Positions 24,971 through 40,228 are shown, counted from the stretch's first letter. The stretch is DNA of 64,000 nucleotides from Absidia repens (GCA_002105175.1 MCGE01000014.1:310001-374000), one strand, 5' to 3'. The notes: generated by a model not told the origin, from the sequence alone. Made by a program: numbers and translations.

Positions 24971-25282
24971 ACCGAAGCACATCCACCAAAGTAAGTACCG
25001 TACGTACAGTACAGTACACCATTCCCCCACCACCCCCACCCCTCTGCCTAACGACAATCAAAACCATTTCCTAAAGCCATTTCATCATATTCACTATGCA
25101 ACACACAAACAAGCATTTTTTTTTTCAAAGCACCAATGGAGCATACAAGCCTTTATTCAAGTCTTTAAAAACAGCCCACCCCTAAAAAGCATACATCAAC
25201 AGGGAAAGAAAAAAATGATAATAATAAATAAACCAAAGGGACTAATGGAGACTAAATGAGTAAGCTAACATGAGACACGAAC

Positions 25283-27862
<2,580 letters not shown>

Positions 27863-28799
27863 TGATATAACGTACTTGAATCAATCTATCATATGTAAAA
27901 AAATAAAAAATAAAAAGTTAGTTGAAAGGGATACACATATAAACATAAACAACCCTATTTTCTTTTTCGTTTCATGAAAAGATTGACTGTTGTGTTTTTT
28001 TTTTGTTTTGATTTTTTAAACTTGTCAAAACTTTTTTTTACCTTTAAACGATTGAGAATTATATTTATATTGATGTTGAAACAAATATGTTGAAGGTGCC
28101 TAGTATTCTAAAAAAGAGTCTAGTTGGCGGTACTCTTTTCGGTCTTGTTCTTTAAAGAAGAGTGTTGTTTTGGCAAAGCAGGAGGTGGTGCATGTGTATT
28201 ATTGTGTAGTAATGATGGTTGATGACTTTGTTAAATTGTTACCCATATAAATATATAGGTAACAACAACACTTAAAGAATAGAGAGTGTAGGGAAACGGG
28301 AAGAAAGAGGACGAAAAGAAAAAAAAAAGCATCGAAAATATACAGGAAAAAAGTGGCGGTGTTCTAATTACATGTGCAGTATGAGATTTTTATTTTTATT
28401 TTTGTCCTGTACTTCGCTGTGCAGTATGAATGCAACTACATAGTTGAGAAGTTTCATGATTCGGGTAATAAATTATACTTTCCACATTTGATAGGTATGA
28501 TGGCTGTGCTAGTTCAACCTACGTTTATGCCTCTGCCAGCGTTTTCCTTGTCTGTGTCTTATCCACCCATAATAGGAAAGGGGGCTAGCGGACATTAAAC
28601 AACTGCTTTATGTGATGCAGAAGAGCTTCTTTTTTCTCACTCTTTTCCATAGCTCTTTTCCATTTTCTTTTTATTTGTGTGTTTACCTGATAAATTCAGT
28701 AAATACATAAGCGTCCTTACTATTTTATTGTTGTTTTTACATATTATTTTTTAACGACATACTGGATCATCCATACTCAAGGCAGGTGACTTAAACAAC
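27863..28799. promoter_or_regulatory. Divergent intergenic region
   Basis: This region lies between two divergent starts. It is AT-rich with T runs at about 27990-28040. No gene or specific motif was identified. Confidence 0.35.
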
Positions 28800-31745
28800 A
28801 TGGACAATGGTTCCTTTTCTTCGTCTACTATCGATCCGGAACAACAATCACTTCTATCGACTGGAAACGGTAGACCAGCAATCACCAATTCAGAAAATGT
28901 CGAATCATCTCATTCATCTTTGAATGGAATCAGTCACGCAAATCAAGACAGGGACAACAAGGCTTATGGCGCTGTATCAGGGACGTCCATTGCCTCCATT
29001 GGTTCGTCAGACGATCAGGAACAGCAGGAACAGCAACATCAACAGCAACAGCAACAGCAACAATTAAAACGACAATATTCTCTATTGCTTTTGTGTTTGG
29101 GCATTTCATTCCTTCTCGTATGGTTTCTCTTATTCTCCATTCTACCCAGGTTTTTACTACCATACTTCGAAGACGGCGTACAGTTACAATTTCAACAAAC
29201 GTCGATTCAGAACATGTCCACAAGCAATGGGGTCAACATGCTCCATATGAAAGTGGTTGGATCTATTACTCTGGATGGCACTGCAAATACTTTAAGTCGC
29301 TGGCTGACTACTATGTTCGGCGCTATTCAACTCTCCGAATCAACTCTTCACATCTCTCAATCTACTGTACCCACCTCCTTCATGGGAAAACTCCAGTTGC
29401 CTGCATTAATACTTTCCGCTGATTCAAACGTGACCTACTTTGACTTTGTTACACAATTTGTGGTGGATGACGATCCGACAGCTATGATTCATTTTTGCAA
29501 GGATGCTATGTTGTTGACATCGGTGGGCTGGCAAGTTCTTGGTGCTTTACCTGTCCGTGTTGGTTGGCTCCCTATGGAAAATAGATTGAATTTGAACAAA
29601 ATGGTGGATATTGATGGTAAGTCGTCTTTTGTCTCTCTTTTCCTCAAATATTGGTGCGATTATTAATTCATGTCGTTTTTTTTTTCTTTTTTCAAAGGGA
29701 TGAATGGGTTGAAACAGACCGAAATGAAAGATACTTTGTTTCCTGGTACACATCGACTGGGAGGTATTGCTCTTCAAGGAACTGTCGGCATCTTCAATCC
29801 TAGCAAGACACTTAGCATGATGATTGGAGACGTGGATTTTGGCATTTATTTACCCGACGACAACCAAGAAGGTGATGGTATGGATGAAATGATTGCCGTG
29901 GTGGAAGCAAAGAATACACAATTGAAAAGGCAACACATGAATTATTTTTCGGTGATCGGTCGGACATTACCTTTGGAGGACAATCAGACACACAAACGAC
30001 AACTTATGGAGCGGTTTTTGACACGATATTTGCATGGTAACGCATCAGTCGTACATGTACGTGGAAGTGCATTTGGACCTGAAGACGATCACGGCAATAA
30101 ATCTTATCATGAAATAGCAACAACAAAGGTGCCCGACTGGCTACAAAAGACATTGACTTCGGTTCCTCTGACGATCCCTTTCCCTGGCACCACTCAGGCA
30201 CGAATTATCCAATCCATGACGATGGCTCATCTCCAAATTGATTTTTCATCAGTCGAACCCACACAAGGCCCACTAGTGACCGGGGATGTGACAGCAATGA
30301 TACAACTTCCCAAAGAGATGCAGATCGACTTGAATATCACTTACATCGATCCTGATGCCTATCTCTATTTGACCCAAAATGCAACCAAACCTTTTGCCCG
30401 ACTTCATCCTGACCTTCCCTGCCCTGCCCACACAACCCCACCTCCTCATGATGATGACAATGATCATAGCAATCGCCTATGGAAAGTAACATCAAGAATC
30501 ATTCGTGCCCCGTTGACAGTGCTTCATCACGGTGATTTTGATCGGTTTTTAGATCAGGTGTTGAATCAACGCAATAGTACGGTGTATCTTGATGGAACAG
30601 CTCATGCTATGGTCATTAGTGAATTTGGTCGATTGACGGTGAATGATTTGACATTCAATGGAAAGATCGAAGCTTTAGGTACAAAAGTAAAATAGGGGGG
30701 GGGCAAGGGGGTGGGTGGGGAGGACACAAGGTCTAACTCTTTAACCTTTTTTTTTTCTGTAGGGATGCAGGGGATGATTCATCCACCACCCAAAGTCACC
30801 TCGTTGACCATCATCAAAGGCTTCCCTGATGCATTACAAGTTAAACCAAGGTTGACGATCACCAACCCATCCGATATCGATATGAACCTTGGACCTACTA
30901 CCTTTGCGATGTTGTACGAAAATATCGAAATTGGCAATGTTACCATTCAGCAGCTCAATCTACTCTCCAAGACAAACAATGTATTTGAAACGGATGGATT
31001 TATTTTTGCCCAACCTCCTCCTCAAAACAACAACGGTTCTTTTCCTATGGTTAAATTTATTGGTGAATATATATCAGGTAAAAGATCTCCCTCATTTTTA
31101 TTATACATGTGAAACAGACAACAAAATGAACTCATTTGTAATCTTGTGATGTCTTTTTTAGGCTTATCAACGGAATTGATAATTGCTGGGCGGAAAGAAT
31201 CCAATCGGTCGAAATTTCTGACACCGCTGATGAAGCAGCTCCAGTTTTTGATCCAGGTCCCAAGATTTGACAAGCAACCCCTTCTGCAAGACATCCAAAT
31301 GAATATTCTCTCCTCAACAGCAAAGATAGGCTTACGAAATCCTTTTGAGGATATCGATATGCGACTCACCACCATTAATGCATCGGCAGTATATCAAGAT
31401 CAGCCCATTGGAACGATGATGGCCAACTTTACTACAGAAGATGGACATGGCGCATTAGAACTGCCCCCAGTATGGTGTCCCAACAGCAGCAAAAATCACA
31501 GTAGTACTATGAAGAATGATGGGGATAGCGATGGCGACGATGGGTGTACTGGTTATCGGGTGGAAACTTCAAAAATGCCTGTGTCGATGAAGAAAATGGG
31601 ATGGGAACTTATTTCCAAAGCACTTGGTGGTAGAATAGAATTAGATGTAGATAGTATAGTGAATGTAGGGATAGATTATTTTGAATTGACGGGTCTTGAT
31701 TACAAAAGGAAAAACATTACTGCTATTGTGAAGAAATCTTTTTAA
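28800..31745 (+). CDS. DUF3712 single-pass membrane protein (vacuolar Tag1-like)
   Basis: Exons are 28800-29616, 29698-30678, 30763-31077 and 31162-31745; phases close on 898 residues. A cytosolic Ser/Gln-rich head of about 90 residues (QQQHQQQQQQQQLKRQ) precedes one membrane helix (about 94-117, SLLLLCLGISFLLVWFLLFS). The long remainder consists of repeated beta-rich segments such as LHMKVVGSITLDG, GGIALQGTVGIFNPSKT, LQVKPRLTITNPSDIDMNLGP and KIGLRNPFEDIDMRLT, typical of fungal DUF3712 proteins. This gives type II topology with the large part in the lumen. The yeast relative Tag1 is a vacuolar protein that helps end autophagy; the same role here is inferred. The lumenal part carries several N-glycosylation sequons. 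Confidence 0.75.
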
Positions 31746-32080
31746 TAAACTATGTATGTTTTTGTTTTTAACATCAATCATTGTCGTCTTCTCAAAAATA
31801 TAAACTGCTATTTGTCCGAATGTGATACAAGAAATAGACTAAAAATCATACAGTAGCCAACGCACATTGGGCCAATAGAAAACCGTTCCCGATATGAACT
31901 CGTTCACTTTTTATTTTATATCACGCTCCTTTTTTTACACATTTAATTTGATTTCCCTCCTTTCTCTCTTTCTTTTTTTTTTTTTTTTATTGTCTTTTTA
32001 CTCCCCTCCCCATTCATTGATCCTCATTCCTCTCATTCTCTCACTCTCTTTCTTTTATTTTTGTTGTCAACAATACGATT
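31746..32080. promoter_or_regulatory. Intergenic region with pyrimidine-rich promoter
   Basis: The 3' flank of the DUF3712 gene is followed by a long CT-rich stretch (31925-32060) directly upstream of the next ATG, a common promoter feature of highly expressed fungal genes. Confidence 0.4.
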
Positions 32081-33115
32081 ATGCGTTTACGATTTACACC
32101 GGCTTTGTGTCTCGCAATTACCTTCGCCATACTTTCCACACAACAAGCCCACGGTTGTTTTTTAGGCATAGGCGATGATTGTCACCCCACCTCGTCTGAT
32201 GCACCTGCGTCTACGGCCTCCAGCAGTGAAAATCCATCCACATCAGGCGGCTTACCACCCTTGTCATCAAGTGGTGCTCTTCCCTCTGCATCTTCTTCCA
32301 GTCCCGCCCAATCCAGCGCATCATCGGTCACACCAAGCCCATCACCCAAACCCAGTAGTTCCGCCTCTCCATCTCCATCTTCATCCGCATCCGCCAGTGC
32401 CACAGCGAAGCCTTCTTCCAGCGCAAGTGCAGTACCATCTTCCTCTGACAGTGCATCCCCTTCCTCCTCAGCATCCCCCTCTTCATCAAATGATAATTCT
32501 ACTGGCGGAGGTACCAACACAGCTGCCATCGTGGGTTCCGTTTGCGGATTTTTGGCTGTTATTGGTTTAGGCTTTGGGTATGCGTTTTTCTCGAAATCAC
32601 GTAAAAATCAACGTCGTCAAAAGGCAGCTTTGTACCAAGAAGAATTCAACCAAGGATCACCCACTTCACCTTATAACAACCGTCCTTCCCCAGCTATGGC
32701 CGCTGCTGCCGTAGCTGCCGCCGATGAATTACATCCCAACTATCAGCAACAACAACAACAACAATACCATGATCCCTATTACCCTACCAGCCCCACCACT
32801 GCCAACTACGCCAACGGTGCGGGGTATCCTTCACCTTATCAACCTCAACATGATTATTATTCCTCGCCTCCCATGACTCACACCTCCCCCTCCAACCTTG
32901 GCTATCCTGATGCTGGCATATCTGGTGCCTACTACACACCTGCTCCAGCACCTGCATCATCTTATTATGATCCCCATCAACAACAACAAGCGTATCCTTC
33001 TCCTAATAATGGCGCGTACATGAATATGGCCCCTGCTCCTGCTCCTGCCGCACCTACCTATTCTGCACCCAATGCTTACGACGACCAAGATGCTCAAAAA
33101 CAACGATACCATTAG
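32081..33115 (+). CDS. Secreted-type Ser/Pro-rich single-pass membrane protein
   Basis: A single exon encodes 344 residues. A signal peptide is clear (MRLRFTPALCLAITFAILST, cleavage near AHG|CF). Residues about 35-140 are almost only Ser, Pro and Ala, so likely O-mannosylated and wall-spanning. A membrane helix follows at about 147-170 (AAIVGSVCGFLAVIGLGFGYAFF), then a basic stop-transfer SKSRKNQRRQK and a Tyr/Pro/Gln-rich cytosolic tail. This is the layout of fungal cell-wall stress sensors (Mid2/Wsc-like) and SKG6/Axl2-type proteins, but no WSC domain is present. Function is inferred from topology only. The coding region is GC-richer than its surroundings. Confidence 0.8.
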   Translation: MRLRFTPALCLAITFAILSTQQAHGCFLGIGDDCHPTSSDAPASTASSSENPSTSGGLPPLSSSGALPSASSSSPAQSSASSVTPSPSPKPSSSASPSPSSSASASATAKPSSSASAVPSSSDSASPSSSASPSSSNDNSTGGGTNTAAIVGSVCGFLAVIGLGFGYAFFSKSRKNQRRQKAALYQEEFNQGSPTSPYNNRPSPAMAAAAVAAADELHPNYQQQQQQQYHDPYYPTSPTTANYANGAGYPSPYQPQHDYYSSPPMTHTSPSNLGYPDAGISGAYYTPAPAPASSYYDPHQQQQAYPSPNNGAYMNMAPAPAPAAPTYSAPNAYDDQDAQKQRYH

Positions 33116-33755
33116 TTTAGAGTTGGTTTCTGCCTCCCCCTTTTTCCTCCACCAATTTTTTATTATTATTATTACCTTGTAGTTACCTTTTCTTTATATT
33201 TATTATATATTACTCTTATCTTAGTCCCTATTATCACCCTCACCTACACATATTTCCTCTTTTCTTTTTTTTTTCTTTTGAAATAAAATAGCATTTGCCT
33301 CTCCTGTTTTTAGCTTACAGTTGATTTGCGTTCTAGTTTTTATATAGTATATGTATCATACGTTACATGTATCTTTGTCTTCAATAAAGTGCTACATATC
33401 TTTCATCCTATCATACAGACTTTTCTTCTGAAATAAAATACCATATACTTATATTTTGTATTACTGCTTGGGATTGACTAGGACAATAAATAAAAAAATA
33501 TGTTATATCAAATATCGTATGTACAGAATAATTACTTTCTTAATCATCGCATCAATGCAGTTTGTACAATTTAATGCCGGCTTTTTGTTCATCATTTCCT
33601 TTATTCAAGAATCAGCTACATAAAATTCATCACACAGAGACACATACATACAATAGGCTTGAATAGTGGTAAAAGGGAGAGGTTTATTTGGAATATAAAA
33701 TACATGGATAAATAATAATAATCATAGTAATAATAAGACTAAGAGACTAACTAAA
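33116..33755. other. Convergent 3' intergenic region
   Basis: 3' UTRs of the Ser-rich and Mpo1-like genes. AATAAA signals on the plus strand lie near 33282 and 33382. No gene is seen. Confidence 0.45.
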
Positions 33756-34681
33756 CTAAGCCTTGAAATTCTTTTTTTGCTGTTGAGCACGGAAGGCTGC
33801 CACATCCTTTTCAACTTCAATCATCATTTCATTTCGCAACTTCGAACGGTAGCCCAAAGCAAATAAGACTTCAAAAAAGACAAAATAAGGTGCAGACACA
33901 AGCGCTACCCCGCATAAATAAATAAATAAAAAAGGTGAGTTTTTTTTCGTTTTCTGAATTTGGCGTTGTCATGCAAAAAAAAAAAAAAAAATAATCTCCC
34001 CAAAATTACTTACCTTGGACGAGGTTATCCATCAATTTGGGGCTACGTTTTTCCGCAGCACCATGACCAATAAACTGGAAAATCCAAGAAGTGATATGTA
34101 ATCCCAAAGCGATTTTATTGGCATTTGGATTGAAACGTTGGAATTGTGTCGCTGTATAGCACATACCATAAAGAATGGGCGCATAAAGAGCCTAATAAAA
34201 CAAAAAAAAAAAAACAAAAAAAAAATACATATTTCAACGAGTTGAGTCGGTAGTCTAGTTTTCAATATCGTCATTCCGCCCTCTCAGTCTCCCCACCCCA
34301 TCCCACCGCACCCAACACTATTTGTATTTAAGTTTACCGCCGCCACGGGATCCAAAGCAGCATAATAGACGCTATAAAAGGTCACTGTAAAGAAGCCAAG
34401 ATTAGGGCCCATGGCCTTGATCCATTTCAACGATGACGGCAAGCCTGCGATATTCACCAATGGTCCTGTCTTTGCACCAAATACCAAAGCTTATCAACCA
34501 AAAAAGTCATATTAGTCAGCTTCCCATTTTTTCACGACCTTTCAAGCCGAACGGGCAGTTTACCTGTCCAGAAAATGACCGGCACAAAGATCATATGAAT
34601 CACAATATTGGTCTTATTGTTATGGTGCGATCCATACAATACAAGTTGTTTCTTCAAATTGAAAACATCCGATAAAGTCAT
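33756..34681 (-). CDS. MPO1: Mpo1-like (DUF962) fatty acid alpha-oxidation dioxygenase
   Basis: Exons (minus) are 34564-34681, 34338-34489, 34014-34191 and 33756-33904, giving 198 residues in phase. The start MTLSDVFNLKKQLVLYGSHH, then NNKTNIVIHMIFVPVIFWTA, and the late motif LGLHITSWIFQFIGHGAAEKRSPKLMDNLVQ match DUF962 proteins such as yeast Mpo1 (YGL010w). Conserved histidines (GSHH, HM, LH, GHG) fit the Fe-dependent dioxygenase that shortens 2-hydroxy fatty acids in phytosphingosine breakdown at the ER. Several hydrophobic helices are present. It is divergent from the Smr gene with 445 bp between starts. Confidence 0.88.
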
Positions 34682-35126
34682 TGTAAAATAAAGTAATGGG
34701 AAAAAAAAAATAAACGGAAAAGAAAGTGTGTAAGAAAAAAGTCTGGTGCTCATTTTATTTTTTACACCCAAGCAGTCATCATCAATCCACCAATTATGGA
34801 AGTTTCATTTTACTTTTTTATATAGCACAAATTTATCAAGGACGATCACTATCACCTTTATTTTCCCAACTTCAGTGATTTGACCACCTTTTTTTCACAA
34901 TGCAACACCCTTTTATACATTGGATACCCGTTGCCACTATCTTGGGTGGTATCCCTTCTTTTTTTCTTTTTAAACGCCGGTTGTCCTAAAAAAAGGTTTC
35001 AGGTTTCATTTCTGTGTATTTTTAATTTCATTTTTTTTTTTTTTTCAACCCCTTCCTAAATTTTTTATTTCTGTTTCCTTAACCCCCTTTTTTTCTTCTT
35101 TCTTTCTCTCATTTCATCATCTCACC
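34682..35126. promoter_or_regulatory. Divergent promoter region Mpo1-like / Smr gene
   Basis: This 445-bp region separates two divergent starts. T/C-rich blocks at 35030-35115 sit directly upstream of the Smr ATG. No specific factor site could be assigned. Confidence 0.4.
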
Positions 35127-35906
35127 ATGGGGAATACGCAATCGGGGAACAATCAAAATTTTGGAACGATTCTTAAACAAGGGATCAAACTCTTCAAAAA
35201 ATTGAAACGTGCAAAACGTCAATATGATCGACAACAGCAACAGCAACAGCATCAACAGCATCAACAGCAAAGCGGCGGTAGTGGTGGTGGATACCAACAG
35301 CAACATCAGCAGCAATACAACAACAACCAACAGCAGCAACAACAGCAACGTCCTCCTAATCATAGTTCCAGTCCAGCTTATCATCAGATCCAGCAAGAAC
35401 ACGATGATCCTGAATATTCAAAACTCCGTGCCATGGCTCATGACGAAGCAGAGAAACGGAATGCATGCTATCAACGTAGTCAAGAAGCTTATCATGACGG
35501 TAATGGTGCTCTTGGTAAGTGGAAACGAAAAATGCAATCTAGGTGCACTGAAGCGCTCATCACCGTTACTTTATAACAATAGCTAAGGAAGAATCCAACA
35601 AGGGCCATAGGCATGATGAACAAATGAAGCAATATAACAGAAAGGCTGCCGACTTAGTCTATGCACGTAAGTTAGTTTGCGTTTTGTTTTTATTTTTTTC
35701 ATCTGTATAAATGCTTCTTTTTTTTTTTTTTTTTTTTTTTTTTGCTCTCTATAGAAAAAAACCAAGGTCGACCGCCCACAGAAATTGATCTCCATGGTTT
35801 GTTTGTACAAGAAGCTTCAGAACGTGTGGATCAAGCTTTACGACGATGTGAAAAAGAAAATTATGACCATTTGGTGATCATTGTTGGTAAAGGTCTCCAT
35901 AGTCCA

Positions 35907-35941
<35 letters not shown>

Positions 35942-36204
35942 TGGTTTGGGATCGTGTCGATTTTGTTTGATGAAGAGTGCTGACTTTTTCTCCTTATTGA
36001 TAATGGTGATTAATTATAGGTCAAGTTGCGAAATTGAAACCTGCGATCATTAATTTGGTCAAAAAATACAAGGTCCAATGTACTCCCAACAAACCCAACC
36101 CTGGATGTTTATATATTGAATTTGGCAAAGGAACTGGCGACTTGGATTGGCTCGATCGCTTTACCGACAAACTATCAAGAAACGAGGTGTGTGCCATTAT
36201 GTAG
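35127..36204 (+). CDS. DUF1771-Smr domain protein with possible N-myristoylation
   Basis: Exons are 35127-35514, 35583-35666, 35755-35907 and 36020-36204; phases close on 269 residues. The N terminus MGNTQSG fits an N-myristoylation signal. A Gln-rich linker follows (about 35-80). Residues about 95-158 resemble DUF1771 (EYSKLRAMAHDEAEKRNACYQRSQEAY). The Smr domain has EIDLHGL (about 168-174), VIIVGKGLHSPG and a final CLYIEFGKG. Smr domains are nucleases or nucleic-acid binders in mRNA surveillance (Cue2/N4BP2 family). Membrane anchoring would be unusual and is only inferred from the first residues. Intron 3 contains a 25-30 nt A run. Confidence 0.88.
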
Positions 36205-36606
36205 ATTTAATTATAATTTAGAATTTAGACTCCCTTTGCTATTCTTTATCCTTCATTCCTTTATCCATTATTATTATCATTATTATTATTATTAGTCTAG
36301 TTAATGTTTATTTTGTTTTACACTCTTCATTCAATCATTTTGTTTTTTGACTCTATCGAATAAAAAAATGGGTTGTGCGTCTTATTTTGTATGAATTCGA
36401 ATATTGTGATCTCTGTCTCATGTTTTTTTTTTTTTTTTTTAAGATATAGGAGGGTCTCAATCATTGAAGGAGACCTTCTCCTTTACCTTACCATCCCCCC
36501 TTTTTTTTAAAAAAAAAATGATATTTATATCTGTTGTATGATCATATAATTACTCTTCCACTTTTTTTTTTTTTTTTTTTTTCTACTTTACTCTCTGCAT
36601 ATAACG
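36205..36606. other. Intergenic region
   Basis: This region holds the 3' flank of the Smr gene (AATAAA near 36359) and T runs (36422-36440, 36561-36582) upstream of the next gene. Confidence 0.4.
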
Positions 36607-37707
36607 ATGACTCGTCTTTTGTTTATTTCATCAGTAATTTCATGTTGTTTATTATCAGTGAACGGCATTCCAGTCAATCACCGTAAGATAGACAACTCTC
36701 AATCTCGGTCCCAAACGTCAGTCGATGCTTCTTCTACCTCTTCTTCAAATATCGATGTTGTAACGCTATCGACGAGTCTAGGCGAATATTATGAAGGCAT
36801 TGCCGATCAGGTATTGATTTCCTTTACCCAGAAAATTCTTTCTTCTGCTCAATTATCTTTCAAGTCCAAGGGAGACTCCCATTATCAAGGTACACTTTTT
36901 TGCTTTTGAAAAAAAAAAACACTGCAGAAAATAGTCTTTCAAACTAAAAAGCAAAACAAAAAACACCTTTTAGATGTGGATCCAAAAATTCAAAAAACAT
37001 TCCTCCATTCACTGGAAAGTCATCTTAATTTTATGAGAGGTAATCTCATTGCATCAGTCCAACCCCTGGTCGATACCAATTTGCCTTGGGTGTTATCACC
37101 GTCTGAAGGAAAAAAGAAAAGCAAAAAGGGGAAAAGTAAAGCCATCACCAGCAAATCTGACGATCATGATCATGATAATGATGATGACGACGATGACAAT
37201 GACGACGAAGGCGATGACGAAGAAAAGGACGATGATGATGAAGAAGATGAAAAACATGACGTCAAAGGACGAAAACATAAGCAACCCACAACATATCCTA
37301 TCTGGTCCATTCCTTTGACAAAAGACATTCGATTTTTAAATCAACGCATTAGCACCCAATTAGGTAGAATTGTCAATGCACATAAAAGCGCTCACCTCAT
37401 GATCCACCAATCTTTGGCTCGCGCCAAAAAAGCAAAACTTACTACCATGGATGATGCTACTCCATTCAATCACGCTTCTTCTTCTTCTCCTCCTCATCAA
37501 GTTGCTTTTAGTCACCCTGTCGTTGTTGTTGTGCCTGATCAGTCCCCAAAGACTATCCCGCCTGTCAAGTTATTACAGTGGAACCATCGTGATTTGGAGG
37601 CATGGTTGCAACACGGTTTATTGGATATTGAAAAGAATCTCAAGACAGAATTTAACAAGCGAATTCAAGATGCTGTTCAGTATATCATGGAAGATTTTTT
37701 AGTATGA
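36607..37707 (+). CDS. Predicted secreted protein with acidic insert, unknown function
   Basis: Exons are 36607-36889 and 36974-37707, 338 residues. The first residues MTRLLFISSVISCCLLSVNG form a signal peptide. A Ser/Thr-rich stretch is followed by an amphipathic helix region (YEGIADQVLISFTQKILSSAQLSF). Near residues 145-190 there is a Lys-rich stretch (KKKSKKGKSK), then a very acidic Asp/Glu block, then Lys/His-rich text. The C-terminal part is helical (RDLEAWLQHGLLDIEKNLKTEF). I do not recognise a domain. The charge pattern is odd for a secreted protein; an ER-resident role is possible but there is no HDEL-type end. Confidence 0.72.
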
Positions 37708-37878
37708 TTTTATTTAGTTACGATATCCTTCGTTTCAATTTGACGATGACAATTAATAGATTTTTTTTTAATTCCATTTTTGTACCTTTTTAAACGCCGC
37801 ACCTAATATGATGGGGGTGAATTAATAAATCCTTTTTTGCTTGCTTTTTTTTTCTATTTCTTTTCTTCCACTGTTGGT

Positions 37879-38690
37879 ATGAGGACCACAGCTCTAAATC
37901 GTTCGGAATTTGAACATGCCATACGTTACTTCAATCAACAAACAATGGACTCGGATGAATCTTGGATGATGACGACCAACTCTATGGTAAAATCTCAGTA
38001 CTGCACAGTGCAAAATGTCACTACACTCATTCTCCGTTTAGTTGAATCATAGTTACCTTGAGCGCACCATTCGGTATGTCAGCTCACAACCGCGACCGTT
38101 AAACTCTCTGGATTTAGGCGACTTGACGGAAGAAGAACATGACGATCCCGCAACCCTGATACAATACGATCAGTCCACGTTACCGTCCATCACAGTAAAT
38201 CACCATATTGTGTACTCTCCAAGCTACCAAGTACCAGTTCTTTATTTTGATGCTTTTTTTACAGGTAATATGGAAACAAAGGTAGCTCGATAGGAGGAAT
38301 CAATTTTTTACTGACTCAATTATATATATATATATATGTATAGATGGAACGAGGCTGGGCTTGGATGAAATCTACACACACCTAGTCCCACCGATATATC
38401 TACAAGACCTCAAGCACTCGCCAGTACAAGCACAAGGATCCATCACACAAGCAGATCATCCCCTGTTGGGTCGTCCATTTTGGTACATTCATCCATGCGA
38501 TACCCAGACTCTACTGCAAACCATCCTTTTCGGAGCTCAAACAACATCCTTCGGACAGCAACACCAAGATACCTTTTTGCATGATTACATCAAGGTCTGG
38601 TTGGCGATTCTCGGTCCCATTGTCCACTGTCCCGTCTCTCCTGCACTTTTTTCTTCCATCCATTATACCCCTTCCACTTGTTTAGAATAG
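37879..38690 (+). CDS. ATG10: Atg10 E2-like enzyme of autophagy
   Basis: Exons are 37879-37986, 38042-38264 and 38344-38690, in phase, 225 residues. The Atg3/Atg10 catalytic fold is recognisable by HHIVYSPSYQVPVLYFDAF, then DHPLLGRPFWYIHPCDT, where Cys162 of HPC is the expected active site, and a late VHCPVSP segment. Atg10 receives Atg12 from Atg7 and conjugates it to Atg5, which is needed for autophagosome growth. Only 171 bp separate it from the preceding gene. The first intron is 55 nt. The start at 37879 was chosen as the first ATG leading into FEHAIRYF, the family's N-terminal helix. Confidence 0.9.
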
Positions 38691-39068
38691 ACCCTCACCC
38701 CCTCTTGTTTAGTTTATTTCAATTTGTATTGTATTGCATCGAATAAAAATATCATACAGCCTCTATCTCAATATTTTGTTTTCTTCTTTCTTGAATATTG
38801 GTATATTATTTATTCTATGTCTATTGATTGGCCTCCAATTTATTATCTATACACGAACAATTTGATGGTATAATAATATATGATGGATGATATGTAGTGT
38901 AAGTTATCTTAATGGTTGTCTGCTCAAAAATTCGTGGAATCACCTTTTTTTAAATGCCGCTTTTTATGGTGGCTTAATTGGGCATTTTTATTTTTTTTCC
39001 TCTCGACTCCTCACTTTGAAAACATCTTTGGAATTTTTTAACACTTCCATATATTCATCATACATAAA

Positions 39069-39856
39069 ATGCTAACTACTGTAAGGAACAATAACTAGTT
39101 GGATTGAAAAAAAAAATACCTGCGATACTAACACAAACGTATTTAATTCTCTATAGCGCCGATTATTTCATCTTGCACCACGTCTTACACACATGGGTAG
39201 TACCCGCACCTTTGCGTAGGTCAACACAACCTCTTGTAGCATAAACTGATTATTGTTGGATGACTAACCATGACGATTTTGTATGCATAGGTCTGGGTCA
39301 AATACGAACAATGTCAAAGATATAGAAGTGCCTACCAGTGTTGGCGATGCGGAAGAATCCCTTGAAGTATTTGAAGGTAAATGATGAGTCTCAACTGCAC
39401 CTCCCACAACACACCCAAATATATTAAGACAAAAGTCACTTGTACTCATTTATTCCGTTTGGTTGTTTCAAAATAAAAATAAATTTAGTGCCTGAACGTA
39501 TCGCACCCACTCACAACATCACGGTGTGTAACCTTCAAATGCGTGGTTATTTACCTCAGCAATTAGATTTTTACAGCGATTTTGCTCGACGTGCGGCATA
39601 TCACCTGGGTATGCCTTGTTCTGGTACAGTACCCCTTCCCACACAAACGTCTCGATGGACAGTGATCAAATCACCCTTTGTACATAAGAAATCACAAGAA
39701 AATTTTGAACGAAAAACCCACAAACGCTTATTACAAATCAAGGATGCTCATCCTGACGTGGTGGATCGGTGGTTACAATATCTGACGATGAATGCGCCTT
39801 CAGGAATTGGTATGCGAGCGACACGATTTGACTTTGATACCGTAAACAAGAAATGA
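39069..39856 (+). CDS. RSM10: Mitochondrial small-subunit ribosomal protein uS10m
   Basis: Exons are 39069-39080 (12 nt, MLTT), 39157-39215, 39291-39376 and 39489-39856, giving 174 residues. The first about 25 residues (MLTTRRLFHLAPRLTHMGS) form a typical basic mitochondrial presequence. The S10 domain follows: ITVCNLQMRGYLPQQLDFYSDFARRAAYHLG, then TSRWTVIKSPFVHKKSQENFERKTHKRLLQI, matching uS10m (Rsm10/MRPS10). It is part of the head of the mitoribosomal small subunit. The 12-nt first coding exon was selected because it supplies an ATG in phase and a targeting sequence. Confidence 0.9.
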
Positions 39857-40228
39857 ACTAGGGAAGAGGGGTTCGTCTATTGGTTTCTTTTGTAGTTTAG
39901 AATTAGTTTTTATGTCCTTTTTTATATCATATTTTAGCTAGATTACATTTTTATTATATATTTTATGCATCGCCAATAAATAAAAATAAAAATAATTCGA
40001 ATGATACAAGCAGTTGTTACAATGACGTCCCATGGGCATGTGAACTTGAGCGTGCTTTAAAAAAATCCGCCTTCAAGCAGATCCTGATTGCCCCACCCCT
40101 TAATTTTTTTTTTTTTTTTTTTTTTTGCGTTTCTTCTACAGACCCCACCCTCTCTCTCTCTCTCCCTTCTGTTTTTATATATTTTGCCACTCACAAAATA
40201 GTTGGTTCCTTCTATTACTACTTTTTTT
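39857..40228. other. Intergenic region
   Basis: 3' flank of uS10m (AATAAA near 39975) and a promoter stretch with a 22-nt T run (40105-40126) and CT repeats (40150-40165). Confidence 0.4.

Noticed and set aside
28374..28598. Open frame of 74 codons (+) upstream of the DUF3712 gene
   Set aside because: Short, AT-rich, no family resemblance; it lies in the divergent promoter region.
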